Source: Rotaria sordida
Taxonomy: Eukaryota > Rotifera > Eurotatoria > Philodinida > Philodinidae
DNA: 64,000 bases
Direction of reading: 5' to 3'
NCBI GenBank assembly: GCA_905250125.1
Contig: CAJNOL010000641.1
Coordinates: forward strand, 52,029 to 116,028
Positions 34,190-48,700 of this stretch are shown here, piece by piece (positions within the stretch are counted from its first letter, which is position 1; each line of letters begins with the position of its first letter). The translations under genes were made by a program, and so were the position numbers. Under the pieces are notes generated by a model. It had not been told where the DNA came from. It searched no databases and saw only the letters and a program-made list of their open reading frames with translations.

Positions 34190-34345
34190 CTTAAAAATAA
34201 ACAGAAAGTTTAAAATCAAATTTTTCTTTTTTTTTTTTTTATTTTATTATGAATATATATATTTTTTTTCTACAAATCAATAATTATGATTTTTCTTTTA
34301 TGGAAGAAGAAAAAGGAAACGATTAGCTTTAAGATTGATGATCAT
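34190..34345 (-). promoter_or_regulatory. Short intercistronic region between SEC61G and PP5
   Basis: Only 156 bp separate the SEC61G stop from the PP5 ATG on the same strand. Read on the minus strand it has an AATAAA-type signal within AATAAAATAAAA (about 34238-34250), then an A-run, then a pyrimidine-rich stretch ending in AAG immediately before the ATG. This arrangement is what a polyadenylation site followed by a trans-splice acceptor in an operon looks like. Confidence 0.5.
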
Positions 34346-35767
<1,422 letters not shown>

Positions 35768-38700
35768 TTCTTTATTTCTTTTTTTAAATAAAATCTAAAA
35801 CAAAAAAAAAACAAAGTGCCAAAATCATTCATCATGAATTACTAATATAAAATGATGAAATAAAGCAATAAAATCATTTTTAACTGTATCCTCCTTTCTA
35901 TTTAATTAAATAGTTTTGATAACTTTTCTTAACAATAAGCATCTATAACTATACTACATATTTATTTAATATAAGATCTTCAATATTCAAGATGTTTGCC
36001 TTTCTTCTTTCAATACATTTCAACAAGATGAAATAAATAATTTAATTCTAAATAATAAATAATTTCTCAACTTCCATAAACATGTGGAATAAGCATTTAA
36101 ATAATGTTAAACAGTCATGCAATTATTTTGTGGTAAACGATAAAACAGATAATTTGTTGATGTAATTCACTGAATGACATAAAATATGATAAATGTCATT
36201 TTAGAGATCGACGTTAGAAGAAGAAACCAAAAAAACTAATCATAAAATAAAAACTATATATATTCAAAATCGACATAACCATCACTTGTAACAGAATTCT
36301 TATTTTCTCGATTGAAAAATCATTTTTGTTGATTAAAATATTTTATTAAACATGCAAAGATATGTCTGTTTTATTTTTTCTATTAAGAAATAAATAATTA
36401 ATTTCACTTTCTTTTTTTGCTTTTCTTTTATTAGAATTTACTTTAATAATTTCTTTCATTTACTGTTGTGATTATCTGTAATTTATTTTGTAGAAGACCT
36501 AAAAAAAAAACAAAACAAAAATAAAGATAAAATATTGTTTTTTTTTGTTTTTCATTTTATACTTAATTATAAAATATATTTCTTTTTTGTCATTGACAAC
36601 AAAAATTTAATTTTAATAGTTTCTTTTTTTTTTTGAATTTAATAAAGTAAATATATTGTCCTAGAAAAGAACAAATTTTATTCTTCGATAAGAATAGGTA
36701 AAGAATAAAGTTTTGTTTATTGTCTATTATTCCTACATAGGTATATCAGTTTGCTATGTTTATGTAAAAATAAAAATAAAAGAGATAATAAAAAATGATT
36801 GCAACATTCCAACAAATAAGAAATAAATTTGATTATTAATTTCTTTCTTGTGTGTTATACAATAATTATAGAAAATTTGTCTGTAGACTAGCGACATCAT
36901 TCAATAAATGGATTTTTATAGCATTAATATTCTTTCGTAAATGATTATCTATATAACAAGAGTTTAAAGATGTTTAACAAAAGCAATTTATTTAATTCCA
37001 ATTGTGTAATAAAGGCTTTCAGAGCTGTTTATATTATATGATAATGTCGCAAATCTTTTCAGAAGAAAGTTCTTTGATTAATATCAATATATTTTTCATT
37101 CATTGATTTTTGCAAATATTCCTATCGATAAACAATGGAATTGAAAAGATACACAAGTTTTGAGTTTTTTTTGGTAAAAGCATGATATGGAGCGTGTAAC
37201 GTAGTTGCGTAACCAGAAGATTGTGGATAGTAGGATAGTGTCCTACAATTTTGAAGGAAATCCATGCAATATAATGTCGATGATGTGATTGTTTTCTAGT
37301 GGTAGGAGGCGAAGACGACCAGTCTAACTCACTCTTGGTTACACTGCTACGTATACCTAAAAATGACACAGTGAATTCTCTGAGCAATCATCGAACTATA
37401 TAAAATTCTGAAATTGTATAGGCAAGTAGACTAGTGCAAAATGATATGAAGCTCTACGGTTGATATCTTGAAGAATTTCGGAATCCTATATCATAATATT
37501 AGATCTAGAATATGATATTCTGTCATATCAGAGCTTTAGCAGTAGCCACAATTTCATTAAACTACAACAGTTCAAGAATTCTATGCTATTTTACGGAACT
37601 CTACTTAGTTTCATGAAGCTTTAAAAGAATTTGAATATAAGATTTCATAATATTCTTGTATACTTTCAGATCTAAAAGTGCTTGTTTCTTCCTTCATATA
37701 CATATAAAATGATAGATCAGTGTGATAATAGGGCCATAAACGAAACAAGAGATACGCTTATAGACAGGTTACTTAAATATAGAATATCATACAAGTTATA
37801 ATCTGTATAATAGTTCAAAACGTATATATATGTATGTGTGTCAGGCAATGTTGAGATTTAGACAAAAATTAAACGAAGCTTAGTTCAGCACATATCCACA
37901 AGATATTGTGTTAAAATCTGGATACCATCAACCATGAAATGACCCTGGGCAAGTCACTAACAATTATTCGTCTCGAATCATCAGCCCGATAGCATAGTGA
38001 CCATATTGTGACATATATCTGCTCTTGTAGCTAGTGTATGATTAGTTAATGTATATGAGGAACAATATTGGATTATGGAATCTACCACTAGGCAGTATCT
38101 CATACCGCAAGGTAGCCGAAAGACAGAAGTATTCTTCTTTCCTAAACAGAATTTTAAAAAGATTTAAAAAACATGAGAATAAAGAACTGATATATGAAGG
38201 TATATTTAGCTTTAATTAAAGTCTAATTTAATCTAAGAAGTTGTAAAGTTCGCCAATGTTCTCAGTTGAAATTCAATTTGTCTTAGCAAGCTTCGACCAA
38301 ACAAAAAAAAAGAGAGGAAGAATCTTTAAGTTTATGTTTTTTGAGGAGTATTTTTTTTTTATTATTGTTAAATTGTGTTGAGTTATTTTCCAATCCCAAA
38401 AAAATGAAGGATACTTTAATTTATATGCATATTCTCCGTTGTCGAATAATAGTTGCCTTCTCTTAGAATTATATATTCCAAAAATATTACTTCACTTATT
38501 CATAAAGATACATTCGAAAATTATTTCTCGATATCGACGCATGAGAAGTCATTGGTGTGCATATCAATAGCAATGAATATTCAGTCTAGTAAGAATAAAA
38601 AGCAGATATGTGCTAAACGAAAATTATTTCATAGTTTTACACTTAATTAAAAACGAATTCTATCTGTAACATATATGTTTCTTGTTACTACTGAATTAAT

Positions 38701-41183
38701 TATTATTATATAAAATGCATTGACCATGTCATAACAGAGATGATAAACTTCAATAAAATTTAATTATCTACTTTCACTTCGAAAGTTATTCGAAAAAGAT
38801 GAATTATCTTATCAATATTTTTGATCTTCTCTCTAATTTGTCTTATGTAATAGCAAGAAAATAAGACAAATATTCTCTTTTTGATTGATCTTTCAACTTG
38901 ACTTTTTTTTCATGAAAATTTCTTTCACTACTGAAATTCTTTCTTGATTAAAATAATTAAATAACATTTATTCAATGATCGTCTCCATTATATCATCGAT
39001 TCATCTAACATGTGCGTGTATATAATATCTAAAGTCAACTTTTATATAACAATAGAGCATTGAGAATATCCGACACATATAAATATCTAACAAATTAAAA
39101 AAAAAAATCAACGTTGACTTGACACAAACAAAAATCAGGCGTCATGATTTTGCGTTTGAATTATTACCTCATTGCATGTTTCAAATTTCGTTTACCTCAA
39201 ATATATATATATATATAGGTATGTACATATAATCAATGCGTATCGACTTTCCACAAAAAAATAAAACTGCAAGTTAAAATTATTGGTCAAAAAAAAAAAA
39301 CGAAAACGAAATAATGAGACAGATTTCTTTTTTTTTTTTTGTTTCACACGATCTAACTAATCCTTCATACTCAATTGATTGGTAAATGACAGCAGATCGA
39401 TGTAGAACAATAGACTAGCTAACAGACTATAATGTGTCTCTTATTACCACAATGAAAGCACGAATCAATCAAATAGAAACACGTTCGCCGCCGTCACCAT
39501 CACGATTGTTTACTTCTAAATACACATATTCACTCACTAGTCGCCTGTCATTCGACTAATAGTTCATAGTGATTGTGCTCGTGGTGATGTTTGCTTACTG
39601 TTAATCGATACCCACCTTCTTCTTCTTCTTCTTCTAGTCTGTCTATAGAATGATGATCATTTAGATTTAAATATACATACGCGTATTCACAATGATGATG
39701 AATATGTTATCATTAAAATTTAAATCTATATCGTTTTATACATAGACACTCTTCAAATGTTTCGATATATATAAGATGATTTTCTTTGCTGATGATAACT
39801 TACCGCTCTTTACCTACTGCATATGTACTCACGCTCTTTTGAAAAGTATATCAAGAAGAGGGGGAGAGAGAGAGAGAGAGAGAGAGAAAGAAAAAGACTT
39901 ATGAATTGCAACTCAATAGAGTATTTTTCAAACGTATGTGATATTTATATAGATTACAAACAAGCAAGGATGTGATGAAGAGAAAAAAAAGTGGAGATGC
40001 AAGGAAATTTTTTGAGAACTAAAAAGGTGTGGGACTACTGAACTTTCTCTTTCCATTTTACGATTTTGGCAAAGTGAGAGGAGCTGCTCATATCCTAAAG
40101 GCATATCTCTGCAAGCAGGGAGTCATCCCCGATAGTAGCGGATCTAGGAAATTTTAATGCATGAGAGTGATCATAGTCACAAAACGTGTTTTCATATCAA
40201 ATTAGAGGTCACATCGGCTCATTTTCCACTAAGAAAAATTCAAAAAATAGCTAGGAAGAAAGAGACGATCGTCTTTAGTACCTCTTCTCTAAATTCACCG
40301 AGCTCTCCTTTCTCACCTAAGATATCCTTGATTATAAATATGTTACAAACTGATTAGACTTTTCTATGAACAACTCTTACTAAATCAAAAAAAAACAATA
40401 AAACGTTCTTTTCTTTTTTTCTTTCTCCTGAATATGTAATATATATATATATATATTAATAGATCAATTTACATATCTATTTATTCGTAATCTCAAAAAA
40501 GAAAAAAAAACTATAAAAAAATATTTATTTTTATTGCAATACAAAAAAAATCTATCAAAAAAAAAAAATTTCAATTATAAGAAAAAATTGACATATTCTC
40601 TCGAAATTTATTTTAATAATATATTCTATATAGATCCTCTTGTCATTTCGCACATACTTCTACTTCACTCATTCGTTCGTCCTTCCCTGTCATATATAAG
40701 AGATGATTATATCCAATCGGAATTTTTTTTTTCTTTCTCTCTCTCGCATTTCTATTCATTCAATCAAATTTAAGCTTGAACTCTCAATAAGTATCAATGT
40801 CCTCTTACTAATGCATATGCTTCTCTCTTCTCTCTTCTCTTCTCATCATCACCTTTCTCTATTACGAGGCAAATAAAACATTTTATTCTCTCTCATTCAC
40901 TCTTTACATCCCAAATACAACGACATCAGTGCGAGTAAATCGAGAGCAAACATCTCTCTATTATATACACCGATACACACAAAAGCTTTCTCGTACTCGT
41001 ATTGGCCTATTCATTTGTTGCACACACACACACACACACACCATACACCTTTTCAACAACAACGACAATTCTTTCACGAGATATTATCTCAACTTCTTTT
41101 TTTTTTTTTTACTGCTGCCTATTTTCATTATTACATATATATTAAACGTACGCGTGAATAAGATAAGACCTTACGACGAGACA
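35768..41183. other. Long intergenic stretch between SEC61G and HHEX
   Basis: A 5.4-kb divergent intergenic region, the longest gene-free stretch, as often seen upstream of a developmental regulator. There are no convincing exons. It holds (TA)n near 39199, (CTT)n at about 39617-39636, (GA)n at 39863-39887 and (TA)n at 40440-40457. It also has C/T-rich tracts (about 40735-40920) approaching the HHEX start. The section 37100-38100 is a little richer in GC and has no clear structure. Confidence 0.5.
39863..39887. repeat. (GA)n microsatellite upstream of HHEX
   Basis: About twelve GA units in the candidate promoter-distal region of HHEX. Confidence 0.9.
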
Positions 41184-42796
41184 ATGAATTGCTCTGTTTA
41201 TACACCATCTTGTTTATCATATAAAAATTCTCATTCACATCAATTATCATCATTTCGTATTGATGATATTTTAAAAACACCAACATCATCAACATCATCA
41301 ACATCATCATCATCATCATCATCATCATCAATATCACCAACATTTATTGATTCAACAACACTTTGGTCATCATTTGCTGCACAAATTTTAGCTTATTCAC
41401 CTGAACTCTTATCAATTTCAACAATATCACCATCAAATGATATTTCATCAACAATACCAAATTTAATTTCACCACAAAAACATTTACATCATCGACATCA
41501 ATATCATCCATATTTATCATCTGTATCACGACATTCTCCACCAACAAAACTTCAACATGATACAATAAATAAAAATAATTATCAACATCATACACTTTCA
41601 CCATTATCAATTAAAGACAACATACAACATAAACATATTGACCGGAACGGTATGTTCAAACATAGATAAAATCTCTCGAAATAATAATAAAAAAGAAAAG
41701 GAAATGAACACATATGTTAAATTTTATCATATAATAATGATTTCGGAAATGATATTCATTGGTTAGAAATTTTTTTTTTCTACTAACATTTCAAGGTTGT
41801 TGTCCTTAATTTTGCTATAAGAGAATAATCAACATATCATTTTCACTATCTTCTCTCGACATATATATATATATATATATACATATATAGTATTGATAAA
41901 AATATAATTATGATGCTCTTGAACTTGCCATTCAATTCTCTCTTACTTTCGTACTGTTGTTATTCTATGAAGGGTGATAAAAAAAAAGAAGTAATATAAC
42001 AACTAATGATCTATAAACAAGTTTACTAATATGTACCTAAAACATAAATTTCACAGACGAGAAAAATCAATACTATATGAGCTGATCATCATAGTTATGT
42101 TAGAAACGAAAAAAAAATATGATAATCCATTGAACAAGTGATGTGAGTGTTAAGTGCTTATCGACTTAATTTGTGTTAAAGGATAAATAATAAAAGTTTA
42201 TTTTGTTTTTTCTGTCAATAAAGATTGTCTATCATCAATGATTCCACCAACATCATCTCATCATCATCATCATCAAGTACAACCGACAACTGCTGCATAT
42301 TGGCCATATTTATATACACGTTGTAATCCACCGATAACAACAACACCAACAGCAACAACAAATGTTTCACGACGTAAAGGTGGTCAAATAAGATTTTCAG
42401 CTGAACAAAGTTTACAATTAGAAAAAAAATTTGAAATAAGTCAATATTTATCACCTGTTGAACGTAAACAAATAGCTAAAACACTTCATTTAAGTGAAAG
42501 ACAAGTGAGAAATTGCTTTTTTTTGTTTTTGACTAAAATTTTTCTTTTCTATCATAGATTAAAACATGGTTTCAAAATCGACGAGCTAAGCATCGTCGAT
42601 CAGCTGCAACAGTAGTGAAAAAAGTATAAGAATTTATTTATTATTTTTTAATAAACAATACATATATATTTATATTTAGGATATGGATAAATCATGTTCA
42701 TCACCACGACAAAGTGATGAAGAAGAAGATGATGACGATATTGATGTAGAAGACAATGTGGATGAAGAACATGCAACATCATCAAATTCAAATTAG
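41184..42796 (+). CDS. HHEX: Hematopoietically expressed homeobox-type transcription factor
   Basis: Four exons: 41184-41649, 42224-42504, 42558-42623 and 42680-42796, joined in frame. The homeodomain reads RKGGQIRFSAEQSLQLEKKF, then QYLSPVERKQIAKTLHLSER and QIKTWFQNRRAKHRR. The KGGQ(V/I)RFS lead-in, LSPxERKxxAKxLxLSERQ and Gln at position 50 are hallmarks of HHEX. The third helix begins at an exon junction. Near the N-terminus SFRIDDILKTP resembles the eh1-like FxIxDIL motif used by HHEX to bind Groucho/TLE corepressors. A Ser run (41283-41330), His runs and an acidic tail (SDEEEDDDDIDVEDN) complete it. The start chosen is the ATG at 41184; in-frame codons upstream start only with GTG. HHEX proteins act in endoderm and foregut development in other animals. 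Confidence 0.92.
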
Positions 42797-43099
42797 TTTT
42801 TTTTTCTTTATTTTTACGTTCCAATTCATTGGACATCAATCTTTTCTTTTCTTTCGTTTTTTTTTTCTTCTTTCGAATATAGACAAAAAAAACACCTCGT
42901 AATGTGACTTTGCAACTAATAGTTATACGTTTTCTAGTATATATACAAAAGATACATTGTTATATGTGGTATATGGATTTATTCTAGAATGAATTTGTAT
43001 ATATATATAGGCAATACACTAGTACTACAAAGAATAGCAATTGGTTCTTCTATTAAATATAATTTTCCTACTCATATGAATCTAAATGGAATCAAGGGT

Positions 43100-43380
43100 G
43101 GCACAAGAGAGTGACACTTCGTAATCTTGGAAAAATTTCGGTTTTTTTTTCCAGCGAAGTTCCAGTGTTTTATTTTCAACGAGTTCCAAGAAAAAAAGCT
43201 AAATTCCTTCGAAAGCCGATCAACTTTGACGAAAACCTTACAATCGGCTTCCTGAGTAGAGACGTGTGGGATCAGGATAAAAAAAATTGGTTCCGCACAT
43301 CCCTACATTTGAGTTATCAATCTTTCTCTAAGCACGGCGACTTCGGGACACCACTTCTGAGTGGAGGATCAGCTTAATAA
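43100..43380. repeat. GC-richer island, probable old insertion
   Basis: Short inverted elements occur, such as GAAAGCCGAT (43211) with ATCGGCTTCC (43244) and TGTGGGATCAGG with CCGCACATCCC. The unit contrasts with surrounding AT-rich DNA. No domain was recognised in any frame. Confidence 0.35.
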
Positions 43381-44269
43381 TGTGTACAATTATTTCCCGT
43401 AGCAAAATTTACTTTGCACCTTCCATAAATGTTACTGTTTATTTTTCTTTTGAGATTCGTTGCATTTATCTCAAAATTAAATTTTGTTAGCTTTTATGTC
43501 GAAAAGACGTAATTGATAACGACATTATTTGATTGTTATAAAGGATCTATTGACTTTCCTATGAAGTTTAATAAGAATAATTTCTTCATTCTCATCTAAT
43601 AGAAACAAAAATACTATTAAAAAGATATTATTTAGAAAAATTTAAGGCAATTTTTAACTTTTACTGTAAAATTAATTTTTCTTATGAAAATTACTTTTTT
43701 TTTTGAAATTTATTCGTTGTAATATTTTGAAAACTTTAATTTGATTTCATCTCATATAGTCTATGTAAATAACATAATGTGATAAATTAACATGATTTCG
43801 TTTACACATATGTAAACAAATTCATACGACTTTTCATTTCACATTCACACTTATTTATTTTCATATAATCTTTTGTTATGAGTAACAGGAACATAAGATA
43901 TAATGTAAAGTGTGAGTACTCTTTTCATTCTTAAGTACACACTAGAGATAGAAGTTTACTATTTACAAATGAAGTTTTTGTCCAATAGAGGTTGTGTTAA
44001 AATATAAAGAATGAGAAGAGAAAAAAAAAGATTTGTTTATTGTTGAAGTGACATTTTGTTTATGCATATCAGTAGTTAGTATAGAACTATTATGATATAC
44101 ATAGAGGACAAATAATTCAAAATATGACATGGATTATTTCATATTTATCAAGTTATTTATTATAATTTTATTATTTTGAATTATTCGTGGTAGATAAATA
44201 AAAGTAGGTATTGATCAATAAAACGAATTTTTTTTTTACAAGAGAACATTCTTAAATGTCTGATCACTT

Positions 44270-44830
44270 TTTTTTTTGATTGAGATTGTATTCAGATGAT
44301 AGGCTATGAGGAGTAGCATCAAAGCCTAAGATGATTTGGTTGTCTGAGCTTTTGTTTTTAAGATATCAAATTTTTAGTGAATTTTTTAACCGAAATTTAT
44401 GGTTATCCTCAGGTCATCATGCAAATCGAATTTCGATTTGAAACTTTGTACAAATGAAATTCTCAACGATATTAGTTCACTGTGAAAGTGTCATTGATTT
44501 TCGTGCTTCACATTCGGAAATATCAGTATACGAAGAAAATTTTCATCGTTCATATCTTAAAGTTGAACATACAAAAATGATTGAAACTTTCGCAATGAAT
44601 TAATATCATTCAGAGTTTTAGTTGTGCAAAGTTTCAAGTTAAAACTCGAAATTCAATTGTTTTTGAGGAAGATCACGACATTGTGCTTAAGAATACACTA
44701 CTTTGGCCCTAATAAACTATTATCCCGAGTTCTTTTCAGAGTATTGATAACTCATTAGAATCGACATCATGCACATAGTCCCGAATCAAAAGCGATTTGA
44801 CACTTAGAAACATTTCCTCGTGAATATAGT
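44270..44830. mobile_element. Foldback element F
   Basis: TTTGAAACTTTGTACAA (44437), CGATATTAGTTCA (44467) and GTGAAAGTGTCATTGAT (44481) face their imperfect complements at 44618-44635, 44600-44612 and 44579-44597. The right flank (44735-44790) matches the Tudor-gene intron near 20590-20660. Non-coding. Confidence 0.6.
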
Positions 44831-45039
44831 GACGAAATATGATTTTATCCTAGTGCTAGACAGAGTCGTAATAGTGTATTATGATACATCTATCAATAGA
44901 TTCCACTGTGACCAGTATAATCTTCAAATTAATTGATGTTGTCGAACATCGAATGGTCTAATCTTCTATTTTTCACTGTTTTGATATCATTTTCTCGAAA
45001 AATTTTTATTATGCATTTTAACAATTGAAGGCGCAATAA

Positions 45040-45340
45040 AAACATTAAGAGCATCTTCTCCAGTTTCCCGAGAATGGCTGGACCAAAAATTTTGAAATCT
45101 TCAAGATAGATAGATCTCGATTAATAGATCAAAAGTTATCATAGACTAAGAATTCCTGGATGCTTTCTTCTATGAGATATATGGGACACAAGTGCCAAAA
45201 ATGACTTGAAGTTCTTCTCGCTGACAGCTAAGTTTTTTTTTTGTAACAACTTGGACCAATTGGAGTGTATATTTTGTTGATTCTAGTTGTCACAGAAAAA
45301 GTTTCAACTCAATCGGTCGAAGCGTCTGGAAGAAAAAGGG
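45040..45340. repeat. Dispersed repeat G, copy 1
   Basis: This shares an ordered series of landmarks with 53315-53580 in the same orientation: GATAGATAGATnTCGATnAATAGA, AAAAGTTATCATAGACT and GATATnnGGnnnACAA. Later come a T-run with TTGTnACAA/TATGACAA and ACCAATTGGAGTG versus ATCAAATCGGAGTG. Non-coding in all frames. Confidence 0.65.
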
Positions 45341-45769
45341 GGAAAACTTCAATTTTTCTGTTTAAAAATTGATTTTTGAGAAAAAACATGAAACAAGATA
45401 CAATTTTCGCTAATTTTTTAATGTTTTAGATCTCAAAATGACACTACTTCTGATTATAGAATGGTTACAAAAAAAAATGTTATTATCTACATGAAACATT
45501 TGTTATTACGACAAGCTAATTTCGATAATTTCAATCAGATCTTAGTTTAAGAGCATCATAAAATATATAAATAATTTGTTTTATTTTTTGAAATATTTCT
45601 CTTATTGTTAACTTTCATTAATTAATGAATAAATTAGAAAAAGAAATTTATTTATGTTTAAAACAATATATAAATTGATTAAACAAATATAATAAAAAAA
45701 ATAATATTGTTCATCAATAGAATAAAAATTATTTATAAAAAATAAACAAATTTAAAATTATGATAAGTT

Positions 45770-48700
45770 CTATGTTACAATTAATGTTCCTTTTTGAGCA
45801 CGATTACTAAAATTATTATTTCTTGTACACATCATATGATATGTACCTGGATTGGCTTGTAAAAGTGCCCCTAAAATAAACCAACAAATGAGAGAGAGAG
45901 AGAAAAAAAGAATAAAATCTAAAACCTTCAAATGAAGCTGGAGCTTTCTTAAGAAGACTATCTAATTTTGTTGTTTGTGTTTCAACTGTATATAGATTAT
46001 TAATTCCTGTACAATCAACTGCACGTTGACAACTAAAATTTTCAACATTAAATAAAAAAAAAAGAAATCCTAAAGATTAAAATAACAAACCGATAGTAAC
46101 CAGATGAAGCAAAATAAAGAGCAAGATCATCTTTTCGAATATTATCATTTGATTTATCCATTGGACTCCAACGAACTTTAACATTCTTCCAAAATGTTGT
46201 TTGTTCATATGGATATGGATAATTTTCATCACGATTTCGAATTTCTACAAGATTTGATCGATCAGTTCCTATATAAAATAAAATATAAAATAAATAATTT
46301 ATCAATTTTTTATTTTACAAACCCTCCTCCCCTTGTCCATCAGCACCTGCTTGTCCATCAGAATTACCTTCATTATGATGTGTATTTGAACCTAAATTTA
46401 ATTTATTGATAATACCTAAAGAAAATTGATATTTCCAATATTCTACCTGACCATTGTATATGAATAAGATCATTTCTATTAATTTGTAGATTTCTTGGTG
46501 TAAAATCATATTCAACAGCTGGATATGTTTGAACAATATTTCCACGTTTACCTAACATATTCCAATTATAAATATTTTCATTATCATTTATACCATCTAG
46601 ATTTAAAACAAAACAATTAAAAACTTTCCGTAAAAAAAAAGTTTTTTTACTTGGTCTCGGTAAAATTTCGAAAATATGTGTTCGATCTTGAAATGTTCGA
46701 CCAGTTTGATCAGTATTTAAATTAATTTGTAATTGAATACCATCATCAACAATAACAACAGGATCGTTTTTTACTGGTGATTTAACTTTACTATAATTAA
46801 ATTTAGAAATTTAAATAGAATTTAAAAACAAAAATATTTACCCATTACTAGTTGAATTAATATTATATAAATCATAATCAAATGTTGAAATATTATAACG
46901 AATTCGAGCTATACATCGTTTAATTTTATTCGATGGAAAACTTGGTATAGTCCAATCATATGATAATGGTTCAGCATCAGATTTTAATCCAAGATAGTTT
47001 GATCGTGACCAAGGAGCTTGAAGACATGATAGATCTTGTTGAGGATGAAGTACAAGACATTCTTCTTTTACAGTAATTGTATCATGAGGAACTTGAAAAA
47101 TAAATTGATTGCTTTTCTTTTTTATTACAAAAAAAAAACAAAAAAATTCTATACTCACTTGCCCATTTGTATTGATATCGACTTGATGAAGCTTTTTCAC
47201 ATGATACTTGTGTTGTGTATCCTAAAAGAAATATGAATGAAGGATGAAAATCTTATTCTATTTTTAAAAATTTATTTTAACCTGGAGCTTTTTCAAGATA
47301 AGAATATAATAATAACCATTTGCCACCCTGTGATGTACAATTTACTTCATTATTAAATTTTGTTGATGTTCGTATACCATTTCTAGTTTCAATACAATCA
47401 TGTCGAGGTTTGACATTAAAACTCTCTTGTTGATAAAAACTAAAATTAAATCAAATAATAATAATTTATTTTCTACTATATTTAATTTACTCACCTACAC
47501 CTACTAGTATTACTTGTTAAAATAGCTATATCAGCCCATGGACTAATATAAGGCCAATAATCTCGTTCTTCGGGACATTCATAACCATATTTAGTACCCG
47601 CACTATCTTGTCGAGTATAAATAGCTGTATTACCTTGTAAGGTTTGATCAGCTATAAAAAGACCTATAAAAGAAAAATTCATTTATAATATTGAACAAAT
47701 ATACATATGAAAATTTACCTTTATTTCGTTCACGATTATGACATCGATCATAATAATTCCATGATTCATGAAGTCGACGTGTTGTTTTAACATCAGCTAA
47801 TTTACCAGCTGCATCAGATGTTTTTTCTGGTGTATATGTTTGAGGTGATGTTTCGACTCCATTACGAAATTTATCTAAAAGAAAAAAATTTTCGAATAAT
47901 TTTTTTCTTTTTTTTTTTTTAATAAAATTTATATATATATTACCAAGATCATTTTCATTGATATCACCATCTTGACACATATATTGAAGAATAAGATCAC
48001 ATGTTTGTTTTGTTGGATTTGTTTCTTCATTACCACCACAACCATGTTGATTTGTCCAAACAAAACGTAAAATTGTTTTACCAGTTGCACCACTTTGAAA
48101 GAATTTCTAGTTTAAAATAGAAAATTTTTTAAATTAATTCTATAGTAGAGTTATAAATAGAGAAACATCACTAGTATGGTGACACTGTTACATCCATAGT
48201 TTTGAATGATTTGCATTAAATTTTATTTTATTTAAAACATCAACTGAATTTCTATTGATGTGTCTTTGAAACTTTGTGTGAAATATTCTTTTTCTTTTAT
48301 TTTTAAAAACTTCAAATTTTTTAGATATAGAAAACAAATATACGAAATAAAATTATTTTATTGATATTTTCTACTTTCAAATAATTGAAATACAAATTAT
48401 CGTTCAAGTCAATTGAGAGTATGATAATCGATAAATATAGTTTCTTTCATTCTATATATTAGGAAACAGTGTTGTTTAGAATTTCGTCTAAATTTTCATT
48501 TTGATCAATTTAAGATTTATTGTTTTAGTGAATATATGTGAAAACATCTTGTTTGCAGCTTATAAGGGAATCACCTGAACTGATATTCACCATTCGAGTT
48601 TTTAAAATCTAAAAATGTTACAAATCTATTATATTGAAAACATCAACGATGAATCGGCTCAGTTTTTATCCAGCGAAAACAAAAACTTAAGACACTGTTA

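Larger units (their letters stand above)
42797..45769. other. Convergent intergenic region between HHEX and DD3-3
   Basis: The first few hundred bases are the probable HHEX 3' UTR. A stretch at 43100-43380 has higher GC than its surroundings and an 88-codon frame without homology. Inverted and dispersed repeats lie at 44270-44830 and 45040-45340. The end adjoins the DD3-3 3' UTR. Confidence 0.5.

Noticed and set aside
41131..41610. Minus-strand frames opposite HHEX exon 1
   Set aside because: Low-complexity Met/Val-rich shadows of the Ser/His-coding repeats on the plus strand.
43111..43377. 88-codon frame in a GC-richer island
   Set aside because: Starts at GTG, no homology, and the island looks like a repeat insertion.
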